Positions 14,841 to 23,217 of a DNA stretch of 52,918 nt are shown here, piece after piece. A program made the position numbers and the translations under genes. The notes below the pieces were generated by a model. The model saw nothing but the letters and a program-made list of their open reading frames with translations, ran no database searches and was not told the origin of the DNA. Each line of letters begins with the position of its first letter. The first letter of the stretch is position 1. This stretch comes from an uncultured Collinsella sp. GTDB taxonomy: Bacteria; Actinomycetota; Coriobacteriia; Coriobacteriales; Coriobacteriaceae. The DNA lies in contig URBQ01000017.1 of NCBI GenBank assembly GCA_900546115.1, positions 1-52,918 on the forward strand, written 5' to 3'.

Positions 14841-16199
14841 TTAGCGGAGCAGGCCGGCTACTTCGCCGGCTAGGGTGATGGTGCCGGCGGCAACGAAGGA
14901 CTCGCCTGCGGCATCGAAAGCCGCGAGGGCCTCGGATACGCTGGGGTACACGCCCGCGAGCTTGTCGGCGTCCACCAGGGAGGCAAGCTCCTGTGCGGGC
15001 AAGGCGCGATCGGAATCGGTCTGGGTTACGACCACGCGGGGGAACGCCGGAACCAGAACGTCAACGATACCCGCCACGTCCTTATCGGCCAGCGCGGCAC
15101 ACAACAGCGTGGGGCGATTCTCCACGCACGGATCGATCTCGTCCAGCGCGCTCACAAAGTTCTCGCAGCTCTGAGGGTTATGGCAGGCGTCGATCAGCTT
15201 GAGTGGATCGGTCCCCAGCACGTCAAAACGACCCGGCGTGGGGCAACCCATAAGCGATGCATCCAACGCATCGTGATCGAGCTCGCGACCCAGATACCCC
15301 TCGCAAAGCATAATCGCGCACGCGGCATTCTGCGGCTGATAGGCCGGCTTGACCATGCTCGACGTATAGATGGCACGCGGCGTAGTACAGCTAAACTCCA
15401 CGGTATCGCCTACATGCGCCGGTACCTTGGTCGTGGAATGGCTCACAACCAGCGGCACCACACCGCACTCGCGGCAGCGCGTATCCATTACGCGCTGAAC
15501 GCTCGGCTCATGCGTGCCCTCGCCCAAAACAACCAATCGCCCAGGCTTAATAACCGCAGCCTTCTCCCCCGCAATGGCCTCGAGCGTATCGCCCAAAATA
15601 CGTGTGTGATCGAGCCCAATACCCGTAATGGCGACGGCCACGGGATCAGTCGCACTCGTAGCATCCCAGCGTCCGCCCATGCCAACCTCAAGCACGGCAA
15701 CATCCACGCGAGCCTCGGCAAACACCACAAGTGCAGCAGCCGTCAAAAGGTCAAACGGCGTGATGGTATAGGCGCGCTCCCCCGCCGACACACGACGGGC
15801 ATTCACTCGATGCCCCGCCTCAACAGCGGCCGAAACGCCACGGGCGAATGCCTCATCGCTCACGACGCATCCATCGACTTCCATGCGCTCGGGATAGCGT
15901 ACCAGCTGTGGCGACGTATACAGCGCGGTCTTGAGCCCCTCACCACGAAGAATGGCAGCCGAAAAACGCGTAGTCGAAGTCTTGCCATTGGTACCGGCGA
16001 CCTGAATGCAATCGAAATACTCGTCCGGACGTCCCAGCTCATCAAGCATATCGACAACCGTCTCAAGCAGAGGACCAGCATCCCCAGAAATCCGCCCCGT
16101 ATCAGCAGCAAGCCCAACAGCCTCATCAAACGAAAGCAAATCAAACTCAAAAGGAACGGTATACAAGCCGGAACGCTTAGGCATTTTTAGAACCGCCAT
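14841..16199 (-). CDS. folC: Folylpolyglutamate synthase/dihydrofolate synthase
   Basis: Adds glutamate residues to folates (and possibly to dihydropteroate) using ATP. The P-loop is in QVAGTNGKTSTTRF (about residues 66-79), with the Mur-ligase-type DHTRILGDTLEAIAGEKA region near residue 195 and the C-terminal domain motif DACHNPQS. Length 452 is usual. ATG 16199 is used; an ATG five codons later (MPKRSGLYTV) is equally plausible. It follows valS in the same direction, the common valS-folC order, but here 230 bases with two large hairpins separate them, so expression may be attenuated or independent. Confidence 0.93.
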   Translation of the reverse strand: MAVLKMPKRSGLYTVPFEFDLLSFDEAVGLAADTGRISGDAGPLLETVVDMLDELGRPDEYFDCIQVAGTNGKTSTTRFSAAILRGEGLKTALYTSPQLVRYPERMEVDGCVVSDEAFARGVSAAVEAGHRVNARRVSAGERAYTITPFDLLTAAALVVFAEARVDVAVLEVGMGGRWDATSATDPVAVAITGIGLDHTRILGDTLEAIAGEKAAVIKPGRLVVLGEGTHEPSVQRVMDTRCRECGVVPLVVSHSTTKVPAHVGDTVEFSCTTPRAIYTSSMVKPAYQPQNAACAIMLCEGYLGRELDHDALDASLMGCPTPGRFDVLGTDPLKLIDACHNPQSCENFVSALDEIDPCVENRPTLLCAALADKDVAGIVDVLVPAFPRVVVTQTDSDRALPAQELASLVDADKLAGVYPSVSEALAAFDAAGESFVAAGTITLAGEVAGLLR

Positions 16200-16241
16200 T
16201 CATAGAAAAATAAAACAGTATAGGTTGAGGATAGTCAGCGA

Positions 16242-16340
16242 AAACGCCTCTGATGAGCCAAGGTGCCGTGAAACAAGGGCGCATAGGGCTTATGCCCATG
16301 CGCCCGAAGTTGAACGGCAGATTGGCCATCAGAGGCGTTT
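16242..16340. repeat. 99-nt nested hairpin between valS and folC, related to the elements at 39122 and 40425
   Basis: Arms AAACGCCTCTGATG (16242-16255) and CATCAGAGGCGTTT (16327-16340) enclose further nested stems GCCAA/TTGGC, TGCCGT/ACGGCA, GGGCGCAT/ATGCGCCC and GGGC-TTAT-GCCC. About 37 base pairs form one rod. The internal-loop strands (GAAACAA on the left, GAAGTTGA on the right) and the motifs AGGTGCCGT and CGGCAGAT resemble positions in the two elements flanking the dehydratase gene. Strand of action unknown; read as the minus transcript it could also attenuate folC, since the arm is followed by TTTTCGCT. Confidence 0.8.
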
Positions 16341-16355
16341 GCAGCGTCGAGTCAG

Positions 16356-16377
16356 CCGCCGTTCGTTAGAACGGCGG
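16356..16377. repeat. Perfect 9-bp hairpin downstream of valS
   Basis: CCGCCGTTC-GTTA-GAACGGCGG, 54 bases after the valS stop in transcript direction. No T run follows it on the minus strand, so it may stabilise the mRNA end rather than terminate. Confidence 0.7.
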
Positions 16378-16430
16378 AATAGGTGTCCGCAGTAGCGAGC
16401 AATGCCCCAAACCGCGTCCCCCAGTAACGC

Positions 16431-19127
16431 CTACGAGAAGTCAGCAACCTGCGAGGCCAGCGCCGCAAGGATCTCCTTGAGCTCAGCTGCACGGTCCCTC
16501 TTCTTCTGGACCACCGCAGGCGCGGCCTTGGCCACAAAGCCCTCGTTGGACAGCGTCTTCTCGCAGCCAGCGAGCTCCTTCTGCGCCGCGGCGATCTCCT
16601 TCTCCAGGCGTGCCTTCTCGGCCGAAAGGTCAACCTTGCCCTCGAGCACCACAAAGACCTCGACGCCGCTATCGACCACGGCAATGCTCGCAGCCGGCTT
16701 CTCAACGTCGGTACCCATGACCAGCGAAGCGGTGTTCGCCAGCGGCTCGATGGTCGAACGCAGGCTCTCAAGCTTCTCGATGTCCTCGGCGCCGGCGCGC
16801 ACGACCACGTCGAGCTCGGCCTTGGGGCTCAAGCGATAACGCGAACGCGTGGCGCGGGCGGCGGAAACGACGGTACGGCACAGCTCAAACGCGCGCTCGG
16901 CGGGCTCGTCAACGTACTTGGCGTAGTCGGCGGGCTCGGGCCACTTGGCAATCATGAGCGCCTCGGCGCGGTTCACGTTACCCTCGGCGTCCAGATCGAG
17001 CACGCTCGCCGGCATGTTGTCCCAGATCTCCTCGGTGACAAACGGCATAAGCGGGTGCATCAGGCGAATGGAGGTGTCGAGCACAAAGATCAGGTTGCGC
17101 TGCGCCTGCAGACGACCCTCGCCCTTCAGGCGGGACTTGGTGACCTCGACGTACCAGTCGCAGACCTCGTTCCAGAAGAACTGCTGCACGCCGCGGGCCA
17201 TGTCGCCAAAGGTGTAGTTCTCGATGCCCTCGGTGACCATCTTGACAGCCTTGGCCAGGCGGCTGAACATCCAGGCGTCGGCCGGCGTCTCAACGACGGG
17301 CTCGCCGGGCGTGTAGCCCTCCATGTTCATAAGCAGGAAGCGGCTGGCGTTCCAGATCTTGGTCACAAAGCTCTTGGCCTGCTCGGTGCGCGGGCTGTCG
17401 ATGAGCTTCTTGGTCTTCTTATCGATGTTCGCGTCGAACTTGACGTCCTGGTTGTTAGTGCACAGCGTGAGCAGGTTGTAACGCATGGCGTCAGCACCGT
17501 ACATACCGATGAGGTCCATGGGGTCAACGCCGTTGCCCTTGGACTTGGACATGCGGCTGCCGTCCTTGGCAAGGATCGTCGGGTAGATGACGACGTCCTT
17601 AAACGGCACCTCGTCCAGGAAGTACAGCGAGCTCATGACCATGCGGGCGACCCACAGCGCGATGATGTCGCGCGCAGTGACCAGCGCCGTCGTGGGGTGA
17701 TGCCCCTCGAGCAGCTCCGGCTTTTGCGGCCAGCCCTGCGTGGCGAAGGTCCACAGCTGCGAGCTGAACCAGGTGTCCAGCACGTTCTCGTCCTGATGCA
17801 CGTGATGACCGCCGCACTTGGGGCACACGTCGGTGTCCTCGGTGAGGGCGTCCTCCCAGCCGCAGTCCTCGCAGTAGAACACGGGAATGCGGTGGCCCCA
17901 CCACAGCTGGCGGCTGATGCACCAGTCCTTGAGGTTCTCCATCCAGGTGGTGTAGGTCTGCGTCCAGCGCGCGGGGTGGAAGGTGACCTTGCCGGAGTTA
18001 ACGGCGTCGAGTGCCGGCCCCTTGAGCTTGTCGACGGCCACAAACCACTGCTCGGACAGCCACGGCTCCAGCGCGGAGTCGCAACGGTAGCAGTGCATGA
18101 CGGAGTGGTCGAGCTCTTCGACGTGGTCGAGCAGGTCGTGCTCCTCGAACCACTTGATGACCGCCTCGCGGCACTCGTCGCGGTTCATGCCGGTGAACTC
18201 GCCATAGCCCTCGACGACCACCGCGTGCTCGTCGAAGATGTTGATCTGCGGCAGATCGTGGGCCTGACCCATGGCGTAATCGTTGGGGTCGTGGGCCGGG
18301 GTAACCTTGACAAAGCCGGAACCGAAGTTGGCGTCGACATGCCAATCCTCAAAGATGGGGATCTCGCGGTCGACGATGGGGAGCTTGACGGTCTTGCCCA
18401 CGAAGGCGGCCTTCTCGGGGTCCTTCGGGGAGACGGCAACGCCCGTGTCGCCGAGCATGGTCTCGGGGCGCGTGGTGGCGACGACGATGTAGTCCTGGCC
18501 GTTGACCGGCTCGGTCAGCGGGTAGCGCAGGTGCCACAGGTGGCCCTTCTCGTCCTTATACTCGGCCTCGTCGTCCGAGATGGCGGTGGTGCAGTTGGGG
18601 CACCAGTTGACGATGCGCTTGCCGCGATAGATCAGGCCGTCATGGTACCAGTCACAGAAGACCTTACGCACAGCCTGGGCGTAATCCTCGTCCATGGTGA
18701 AGCGCTCGTTGTCGAAGTCGACGGAGCAGCCCATGCGCTTGATCTGCTCGACGATGATGCCGCCGTACTCGTGGGTCCAGTCCCAGCAGGCGTCGACAAA
18801 CTTATCGCGACCGATCTCCAGGCGGCTGATGCCCTCGCTCTTGAGCTTCTTGTCGACCTTGGTCTGCGTGGCGATACCGGCGTGATCGGTGCCCAGCACC
18901 CAGCGCGTGGACTTGCCGCGCATGCGGGCCATACGGACGATGGCGTCCTGGATGGAGTCGTCGGTAGCGTGACCCATGTGGAGCTTGCCGGTCACGTTGG
19001 GAGGCGGAATGGTGACGGTGCAGTCGCCCACGCCCTCGCGGCGCTTGTAGTAGCCGCCGTCGAGCCACTTCTGCAGGATCGCCGGCTCGTTGGTCGACGG
19101 ATCGTAGTTCTTGGGCATCTCTTCCAT
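16431..19127 (-). CDS. valS: Valyl-tRNA synthetase
   Basis: Class I synthetase charging tRNA-Val; 898 residues, normal length. The HIGH-type motif is in PPPNVTGKLHMGHA (about residue 45) and the KMSKS-type motif is GSRMSKSKGNGVDP (about residue 530). The CP1 editing domain lies between (ATTRPETMLGDTGVAV), with zinc-type CPNC and CEDCG/CPKCGG pairs, and a C-terminal coiled-coil arm is evident (about 840-895, rich in Lys/Glu/Ala). ATG 19127 is preceded by GGGAG; the ATG three codons later is possible. A 113-nt hairpin stands directly upstream. Confidence 0.96.
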   Translation of the reverse strand: MEEMPKNYDPSTNEPAILQKWLDGGYYKRREGVGDCTVTIPPPNVTGKLHMGHATDDSIQDAIVRMARMRGKSTRWVLGTDHAGIATQTKVDKKLKSEGISRLEIGRDKFVDACWDWTHEYGGIIVEQIKRMGCSVDFDNERFTMDEDYAQAVRKVFCDWYHDGLIYRGKRIVNWCPNCTTAISDDEAEYKDEKGHLWHLRYPLTEPVNGQDYIVVATTRPETMLGDTGVAVSPKDPEKAAFVGKTVKLPIVDREIPIFEDWHVDANFGSGFVKVTPAHDPNDYAMGQAHDLPQINIFDEHAVVVEGYGEFTGMNRDECREAVIKWFEEHDLLDHVEELDHSVMHCYRCDSALEPWLSEQWFVAVDKLKGPALDAVNSGKVTFHPARWTQTYTTWMENLKDWCISRQLWWGHRIPVFYCEDCGWEDALTEDTDVCPKCGGHHVHQDENVLDTWFSSQLWTFATQGWPQKPELLEGHHPTTALVTARDIIALWVARMVMSSLYFLDEVPFKDVVIYPTILAKDGSRMSKSKGNGVDPMDLIGMYGADAMRYNLLTLCTNNQDVKFDANIDKKTKKLIDSPRTEQAKSFVTKIWNASRFLLMNMEGYTPGEPVVETPADAWMFSRLAKAVKMVTEGIENYTFGDMARGVQQFFWNEVCDWYVEVTKSRLKGEGRLQAQRNLIFVLDTSIRLMHPLMPFVTEEIWDNMPASVLDLDAEGNVNRAEALMIAKWPEPADYAKYVDEPAERAFELCRTVVSAARATRSRYRLSPKAELDVVVRAGAEDIEKLESLRSTIEPLANTASLVMGTDVEKPAASIAVVDSGVEVFVVLEGKVDLSAEKARLEKEIAAAQKELAGCEKTLSNEGFVAKAAPAVVQKKRDRAAELKEILAALASQVADFS

Positions 19128-19147
19128 ATATCTCTCCCTGTCCCGCC

Positions 19148-19260
19148 GGCGTGTCCACCTGCTTGGTTTTCGCTCGGTCAGGTCCTGGCTCGCACGAAGA
19201 GCACATTAAGTGCTCTTCGGCTCGTGCGGAATCTACGAAAACCAAGCAGGCGGACGCGCC
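19148..19260 (-). promoter_or_regulatory. 113-nt long hairpin in the valS leader
   Basis: The outer stem pairs 25 bases at each end with one mismatch and one wobble, including the perfect 15-bp CCTGCTTGGTTTTCG (19158-19172) with its inverse (19236-19250). The apical part is CGAAGAGCAC-ATTAA-GTGCTCTTCG (19195-19219) plus a CGCAC/GTGCG stem with a bulge. It ends about 20 bases before the valS ATG, close to the ribosome site. T-box hallmarks are not convincing. It could control valS translation or be a large palindromic repeat. Confidence 0.75.
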
Positions 19261-19354
19261 TTAGGTATCGATTACTTCAGTCTGATATGACTTCGCTGAG
19301 GCTTAACCAAACACACAGAATAACACAGGTAGTTGGGTGTTTTGCGTATATATA

Positions 19355-19390
19355 AAATAGCCTCCGACCGCGGATGGTCGGAGGCTATTT
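19355..19390 (-). terminator. Rho-independent terminator of clpX
   Basis: Perfect 15-bp stem AAATAGCCTCCGACC and its inverse with a 6-base loop, followed by TTTTATAT on the minus strand, 22 bases after the clpX stop. Confidence 0.9.
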
Positions 19391-19411
19391 GCAAGCACGT
19401 TTTTGGCAGGT

Positions 19412-20818
19412 TTACCCGTAGATGCGTTGGGGCTGTTCTTCGCCCTTAACCGCCGCTTCGGTCACGATGACCTTGGCGACACCCTCCTCGCTGGGGAGGT
19501 CGAACATCGTCTGCTGAAGCACGTCCTCGCAGATGGAACGCAGGCCGCGGGCGCCGGTCTTGCGGGCGAGCGCCATACGGGCGATCTCGTGAAGGGCCGC
19601 GGCCTCAAACTCAAGCTCAACGTCCTCGAGCTGGAACATCTTGCGGTACTGACGCACCACGGCGTTCTTGGGCTCGGTCAGAATCGACACCAGGTCGTCC
19701 TCGTCGAGCGCCTGCGTCTGGGTGACAACGGGCGTACGGCCCACGAACTCGGGGATCATGCCAAAGGCGTTGAGGTCCTGCGGGAGCACCTGACGCAGCA
19801 GGTCGTTCTCGTCGACCGAGGTGGGGCCGGCGATCTCGGAGTTAAAGCCCACGCCCTTGTTGCCCACGCGGTCGGCGATGATCTTGTCCAGACCCACAAA
19901 GGCACCGCCGCAGATAAACAGGATGTTAGTCGTGTCGATCTGCAGCAGCTCCTGCTGGGGATGCTTGCGGCCACCGGTAGGCGGAACGCTGGCCACCGTG
20001 CCCTCAAGAATCTTAAGCAGCGCCTGCTGCACACCCTCGCCCGAGACATCGCGGGTAATGGAGAGGTTCTCGGCCTTGCGGGCAATCTTGTCAATCTCGT
20101 CCACGTAGATAATGCCCACCTGAGCGCGCTCAATGTCGCCATCGGCAGCATTGATGAGCTTGAGCAGGATGTTCTCCACGTCCTCGCCAACGTAACCAGC
20201 CTCGGTGAGCGCGGTGGCATCGGCGATGGCAAACGGCACCTCGAGGATGCGCGCGAGCGTCTGGGCCAACAGGGTCTTGCCGGTACCGGTGGGACCGAGC
20301 AGCAGGATGTTGGACTTGGCGAGCTCCACCTCGTCCATGTCATCGTCAAGCTGCGAGTCCAAACCGTCGTCAAAGGCCGAAAGCGCAGCACCGCCCTCGA
20401 TCACGCGACGATAGTGGTTGTACACGGCAACCGACATGGCGCGCTTGGCGTCCTCTTGGCCCATGACATAAGCCGAAAGCTCGTCATAGATCTCGTGCGG
20501 CGTCGGCACGTGCGTGATGACCTGGCGGTCGTCCTCGAGCTCAAAGCCCTCGGTCTCGGGGTCCACAGCGGGCTGCCCGGCAGCCTGGCCGTGGTCATTG
20601 AGGAAGCCCGGCAGCTTGCCATTGCGGGCAGCGTCCATAAAGTCCGAAGCCAGCGACTCCTCCAGAATCTCGGAGCAGGCGGCGACGCACTCGTCACAGA
20701 TAAAGATGTTGGTCGGGCCCTTTACGAGGCGTCGGACCTGGCCCTGCTCTTTTCCGCAGAAGGAGCAGCGGATGGGGTTGCCGTTCTCGTCAAAGTTGTC
20801 CTGCATGTTTCCTGCCAT
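19412..20818 (-). CDS. clpX: ATP-dependent Clp protease ATP-binding subunit ClpX
   Basis: AAA+ unfoldase that recognises, unfolds and threads substrates into ClpP. The N-terminal zinc-binding domain has CSFCGKE and CDEC. Walker A is GPTGTGKT (about residue 140), the pore loop is GYVGED, Walker B is in IIYVDEIDKIAR, and the sensor-2 region has KTGARGLRSICE. At 468 residues it is slightly longer than average, with an acidic insert after Walker-A-preceding segment (LDDDMDE). ATG 20818 starts 1 base after the clpP stop; an ATG four codons later is possible. Transcribed with clpP and probably tig. Confidence 0.95.
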   Translation of the reverse strand: MAGNMQDNFDENGNPIRCSFCGKEQGQVRRLVKGPTNIFICDECVAACSEILEESLASDFMDAARNGKLPGFLNDHGQAAGQPAVDPETEGFELEDDRQVITHVPTPHEIYDELSAYVMGQEDAKRAMSVAVYNHYRRVIEGGAALSAFDDGLDSQLDDDMDEVELAKSNILLLGPTGTGKTLLAQTLARILEVPFAIADATALTEAGYVGEDVENILLKLINAADGDIERAQVGIIYVDEIDKIARKAENLSITRDVSGEGVQQALLKILEGTVASVPPTGGRKHPQQELLQIDTTNILFICGGAFVGLDKIIADRVGNKGVGFNSEIAGPTSVDENDLLRQVLPQDLNAFGMIPEFVGRTPVVTQTQALDEDDLVSILTEPKNAVVRQYRKMFQLEDVELEFEAAALHEIARMALARKTGARGLRSICEDVLQQTMFDLPSEEGVAKVIVTEAAVKGEEQPQRIYG

Positions 20819-20819
20819 C

Positions 20820-21440
20820 CTAGGCGTCCTTCGCGGCGAGATCGCGAGAGGTGACGATACGGTCAATCAGGCCGTAGTCGAGGGCCTCGGCAGCGGTCAG
20901 GTAGTTGTCGCGCTCGGTATCGGCCTGGACCTTCTCGATGGGCTGGCCCGAGGCATCGGACAGGATCTGGTTGAGCTCGCGACGGGTCTTCTTGATCTCC
21001 TCGGCAACGATCTCGATCTCGGTCTGCTGGCCCTGGGCACCGCCGCTGGGCTGGTGAATCATGACCTTGGAGTGCGGCAGGCAGAAGCGCTTGCCCTTGG
21101 CGCCAGCCGAAAGCAGCACGGCGGCCATGGACGCAGCCATACCGACGCAGATGGTGGAGACCTGCGGCTTGATAAAGTTCATGGTGTCAAGAATCGCCAG
21201 GCCGGAGTAAACCTCGCCGCCGGGCGAATTGATGTAGAGCGAGATATCCTTCTCGGCATCCTGGCTCTCAAGATGCAGTAGCTGGGCAACGACCAGGTTG
21301 GCGCTGACGGAGTTGATCTCCTCGCCCAAGAAGATGATGCGATCGTTGAGCAGGCGCGAATAGATATCGTAGCTGCGCTCGCCGCGCGGCGTCTGCTCGA
21401 TAACGTATGGCACGAGGGCGGAATCGAACTTAGCGATCAT
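20820..21440 (-). CDS. clpP: ATP-dependent Clp protease proteolytic subunit ClpP
   Basis: Serine protease forming the tetradecameric Clp chamber. The catalytic triad is visible: Ser in GMAASMAAVLL, His in MIHQPSGGAQGQ and Asp in ADTERDNYLTA. I chose ATG 21440 (MIAKFDSALVPY), which has GGAG six bases upstream, giving 206 residues; in-frame ATGs at 21446 and 21452 add two to four residues. Immediately followed by clpX. Only one clpP is present in this window, though actinobacteria often carry two. Confidence 0.95.
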   Translation of the reverse strand: MIAKFDSALVPYVIEQTPRGERSYDIYSRLLNDRIIFLGEEINSVSANLVVAQLLHLESQDAEKDISLYINSPGGEVYSGLAILDTMNFIKPQVSTICVGMAASMAAVLLSAGAKGKRFCLPHSKVMIHQPSGGAQGQQTEIEIVAEEIKKTRRELNQILSDASGQPIEKVQADTERDNYLTAAEALDYGLIDRIVTSRDLAAKDA

Positions 21441-21486
21441 ACGCATCTCCATTTCTCTCTTGCGGACCAAATTGGTTCTAGATAAA

Positions 21487-21587
21487 CGTACGGTGCCCGC
21501 ATGCTATGCATTGGCTGGCACCGTACGAAGCAACCGGATAACCGGCTTATAACTTTACCCCATCACGGGCGCATGCATGCGCTCGTG
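21487..21587. repeat. Two hairpins between tig and clpP
   Basis: CGTACGGTGCC (21487-21497) is inverted at 21517-21527. A 24-base near-perfect palindrome centred on GCGCATGCATGCGC spans 21564-21587. Neither has a T run on the minus strand, so they may process or attenuate the tig-clpP transcript rather than end it. Confidence 0.6.
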
Positions 21588-21603
21588 GACAAGGTGGCGA
21601 GAA

Positions 21604-22902
21604 TTACTCGGCGTCCTTGGCGGTCTCGTCGACCTCGGTCACCTTGGCGTTCTCGACCAGGTGATCGACGGCCTTGGAGCGACGGATGGACTCACGGACG
21701 GCAGGCATGCGGCCATCGGCGATGAACTCGGCCTTGGAAGCCTCGACGTCCTTGACGCCGGCCTTCTCGAACTCGGCGTTGATGTCGTCCTCGGTGACCT
21801 CAATCTTGAGCTCACGGGCGAGGGCGTCCAGAGCCAGGGACTCACGGGCAACGTCGTTGGCCTGCTTATGCAGGTCGCCGATGAACTGCTCCATGGTCAG
21901 GCCGGAAGCGGGCAGCCAGGTGTCCAGCGTCATGCCGCGGGCAGCGAGGTTGGACAGGAAGTTCTGGCCAAGCTCCTCAAAGACGGACTGCTCGTAGTCG
22001 GCGTCCATCTCGTCGAGCTGCAGACGCTCGGCGAGAGCGGAGACGCAACGGTTCTCCTTCTCGGCCGGCAGGCGGGAAGCCTTGTCCTGCTCGATCTCGA
22101 TCTTGATGGCGTCGCGCATGGCGTCGATGCTGTCGAAGCCGAAGTCGGACTTGACAAGCTCGTCGGTGAGCTCGGGGGTGTTGCGGACCTTGATGCCCTT
22201 GACGGTGACCTCGACGGTGTGGGTCTCGGCCTCCTCGCCCTCCTCGACCTCGTCGGTCCAGGTGACGGTCTTGACGTCGTCAACGTTAGCGCCGATCAGG
22301 GCCTCGTTGAACTCCTTGGGGTTGCTGTCGCTACCGGCGATGAGCATGCGACCCTCGGCGGCAAAGTTGTCGGCGTTCTCGACGGCCTTGAGGTCGACGG
22401 TCACATAGTCGTCAGCCTCGACGGCGCGACCCTCGACGTCCTCGAAGGTGGCACGGTAGTTGAGGAGCATCTCGACCTGGTTGTTGATCTCGGACTCGGT
22501 GACCTCCGCAGGGGGCATCTCGATCTCGACAGCGTGGAAGGAGGAGAGCTCAGCAGCAGGACGCAGAGAGAACTCGACGGTGTAGGTGTAGTCCTCGTGA
22601 TCCTTGGCGAGGTCGAGCTCCTTGTAGTCACCGTTCTTGGTGGGGACGATGTCCAGCTCGTTGAGGACGGCGGGCTCGTTGGCGGCGATCAGGTCGTTGG
22701 TGGCCTGAGCGAGGGTAGCCTCGGCGCCAAGAGCGGAGTCGATGACCGGACGGGGAGCCTTACCGGCACGGAAGCCCGGGAAGCGGTACTTCTTGGCGGT
22801 GTCCTTGTAGGCCTTCTTGATCGCGGCGTCGACGTCGGCGGCCGGGATGGTGACCGTAGCGGTGAGCTTGGCGTCCTTGACGTCAGAAGCGGTGATGTTC
22901 AA
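21604..22902 (-). CDS. tig: Trigger factor, ribosome-associated chaperone
   Basis: Binds the ribosome exit tunnel and shields nascent chains. The N-terminal domain has the ribosome-binding signature GFRAGKAPRP, followed by a degenerate FKBP-type prolyl isomerase domain (about residues 145-230) and a helical C-terminal domain. I place the start at TTG 22902 because a perfect AGGAGG lies six bases before it; the in-frame ATG at 22917 would have that ribosome site inside its coding sequence and no good one upstream. GTG 22905 is another option. The order tig-clpP-clpX is common in bacteria. Confidence 0.92.
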   Translation of the reverse strand: MNITASDVKDAKLTATVTIPAADVDAAIKKAYKDTAKKYRFPGFRAGKAPRPVIDSALGAEATLAQATNDLIAANEPAVLNELDIVPTKNGDYKELDLAKDHEDYTYTVEFSLRPAAELSSFHAVEIEMPPAEVTESEINNQVEMLLNYRATFEDVEGRAVEADDYVTVDLKAVENADNFAAEGRMLIAGSDSNPKEFNEALIGANVDDVKTVTWTDEVEEGEEAETHTVEVTVKGIKVRNTPELTDELVKSDFGFDSIDAMRDAIKIEIEQDKASRLPAEKENRCVSALAERLQLDEMDADYEQSVFEELGQNFLSNLAARGMTLDTWLPASGLTMEQFIGDLHKQANDVARESLALDALARELKIEVTEDDINAEFEKAGVKDVEASKAEFIADGRMPAVRESIRRSKAVDHLVENAKVTEVDETAKDAE

Positions 22903-22993
22903 CACGTTCCTCCTCATACTGCCCAGCTTATCTGAGGTGCTGGTACCTTTATGCAACAAAGTGTCGCGACGGCCAGAGCCGACGCAGATGCGT

Positions 22994-23077
22994 TGGTGCG
23001 GGCGAAAGGACTCGAACCTTCACGGGAATCCCACCAGAACCTAAATCTGGCGCGTCTACCAATTCCGCCACGCCCGC
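22994..23077 (-). tRNA. tRNA-Leu (anticodon UAG)
   Basis: Acceptor GCGGGCG pairs with CGCCCGC, CCA is encoded, the anticodon stem is CCAGA/TCTGG with anticodon TAG, and a long variable arm marks a class II tRNA. The T-loop GGTTCGAGTCC is standard. Confidence 0.95.
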
Positions 23078-23163
23078 ATGAGCGCACAGACTAGGAATGA
23101 TAGCAGATACGAACGACAAGCGCACGCACACCTTTTACAGGCTCACGACCTCACCACGAGTGC

Positions 23164-23193
23164 AAAAGGCGGGGCGAGTTGTCCCGTCCCGCC
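23164..23193 (-). terminator. Probable terminator of the xanthine-dehydrogenase operon
   Basis: GGCGGGGC and GTCCCGCC pair (one wobble) around a 10-base loop; TTTT follows on the minus strand. It lies 25 bases after the stop and before tRNA-Leu. Confidence 0.7.
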
Positions 23194-23217
23194 AACTACG
23201 ACTTGTTAGATGACCCG

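Noticed and set aside
16242..16340. SRP 4.5S-type RNA
   Set aside because: Size and rod shape fit, but the GGAA tetraloop and the conserved symmetric loop are missing, and related copies exist at 39122 and 40425.
19127..19354. T-box leader of valS
   Set aside because: AGGTGGACACGCC is only loosely like the T-box consensus and there is no visible stem I with a valine specifier loop; the long symmetrical hairpin explains the sequence better.
17055..19355. 766-residue plus-strand open frame
   Set aside because: Antisense shadow of valS and its leader hairpin.
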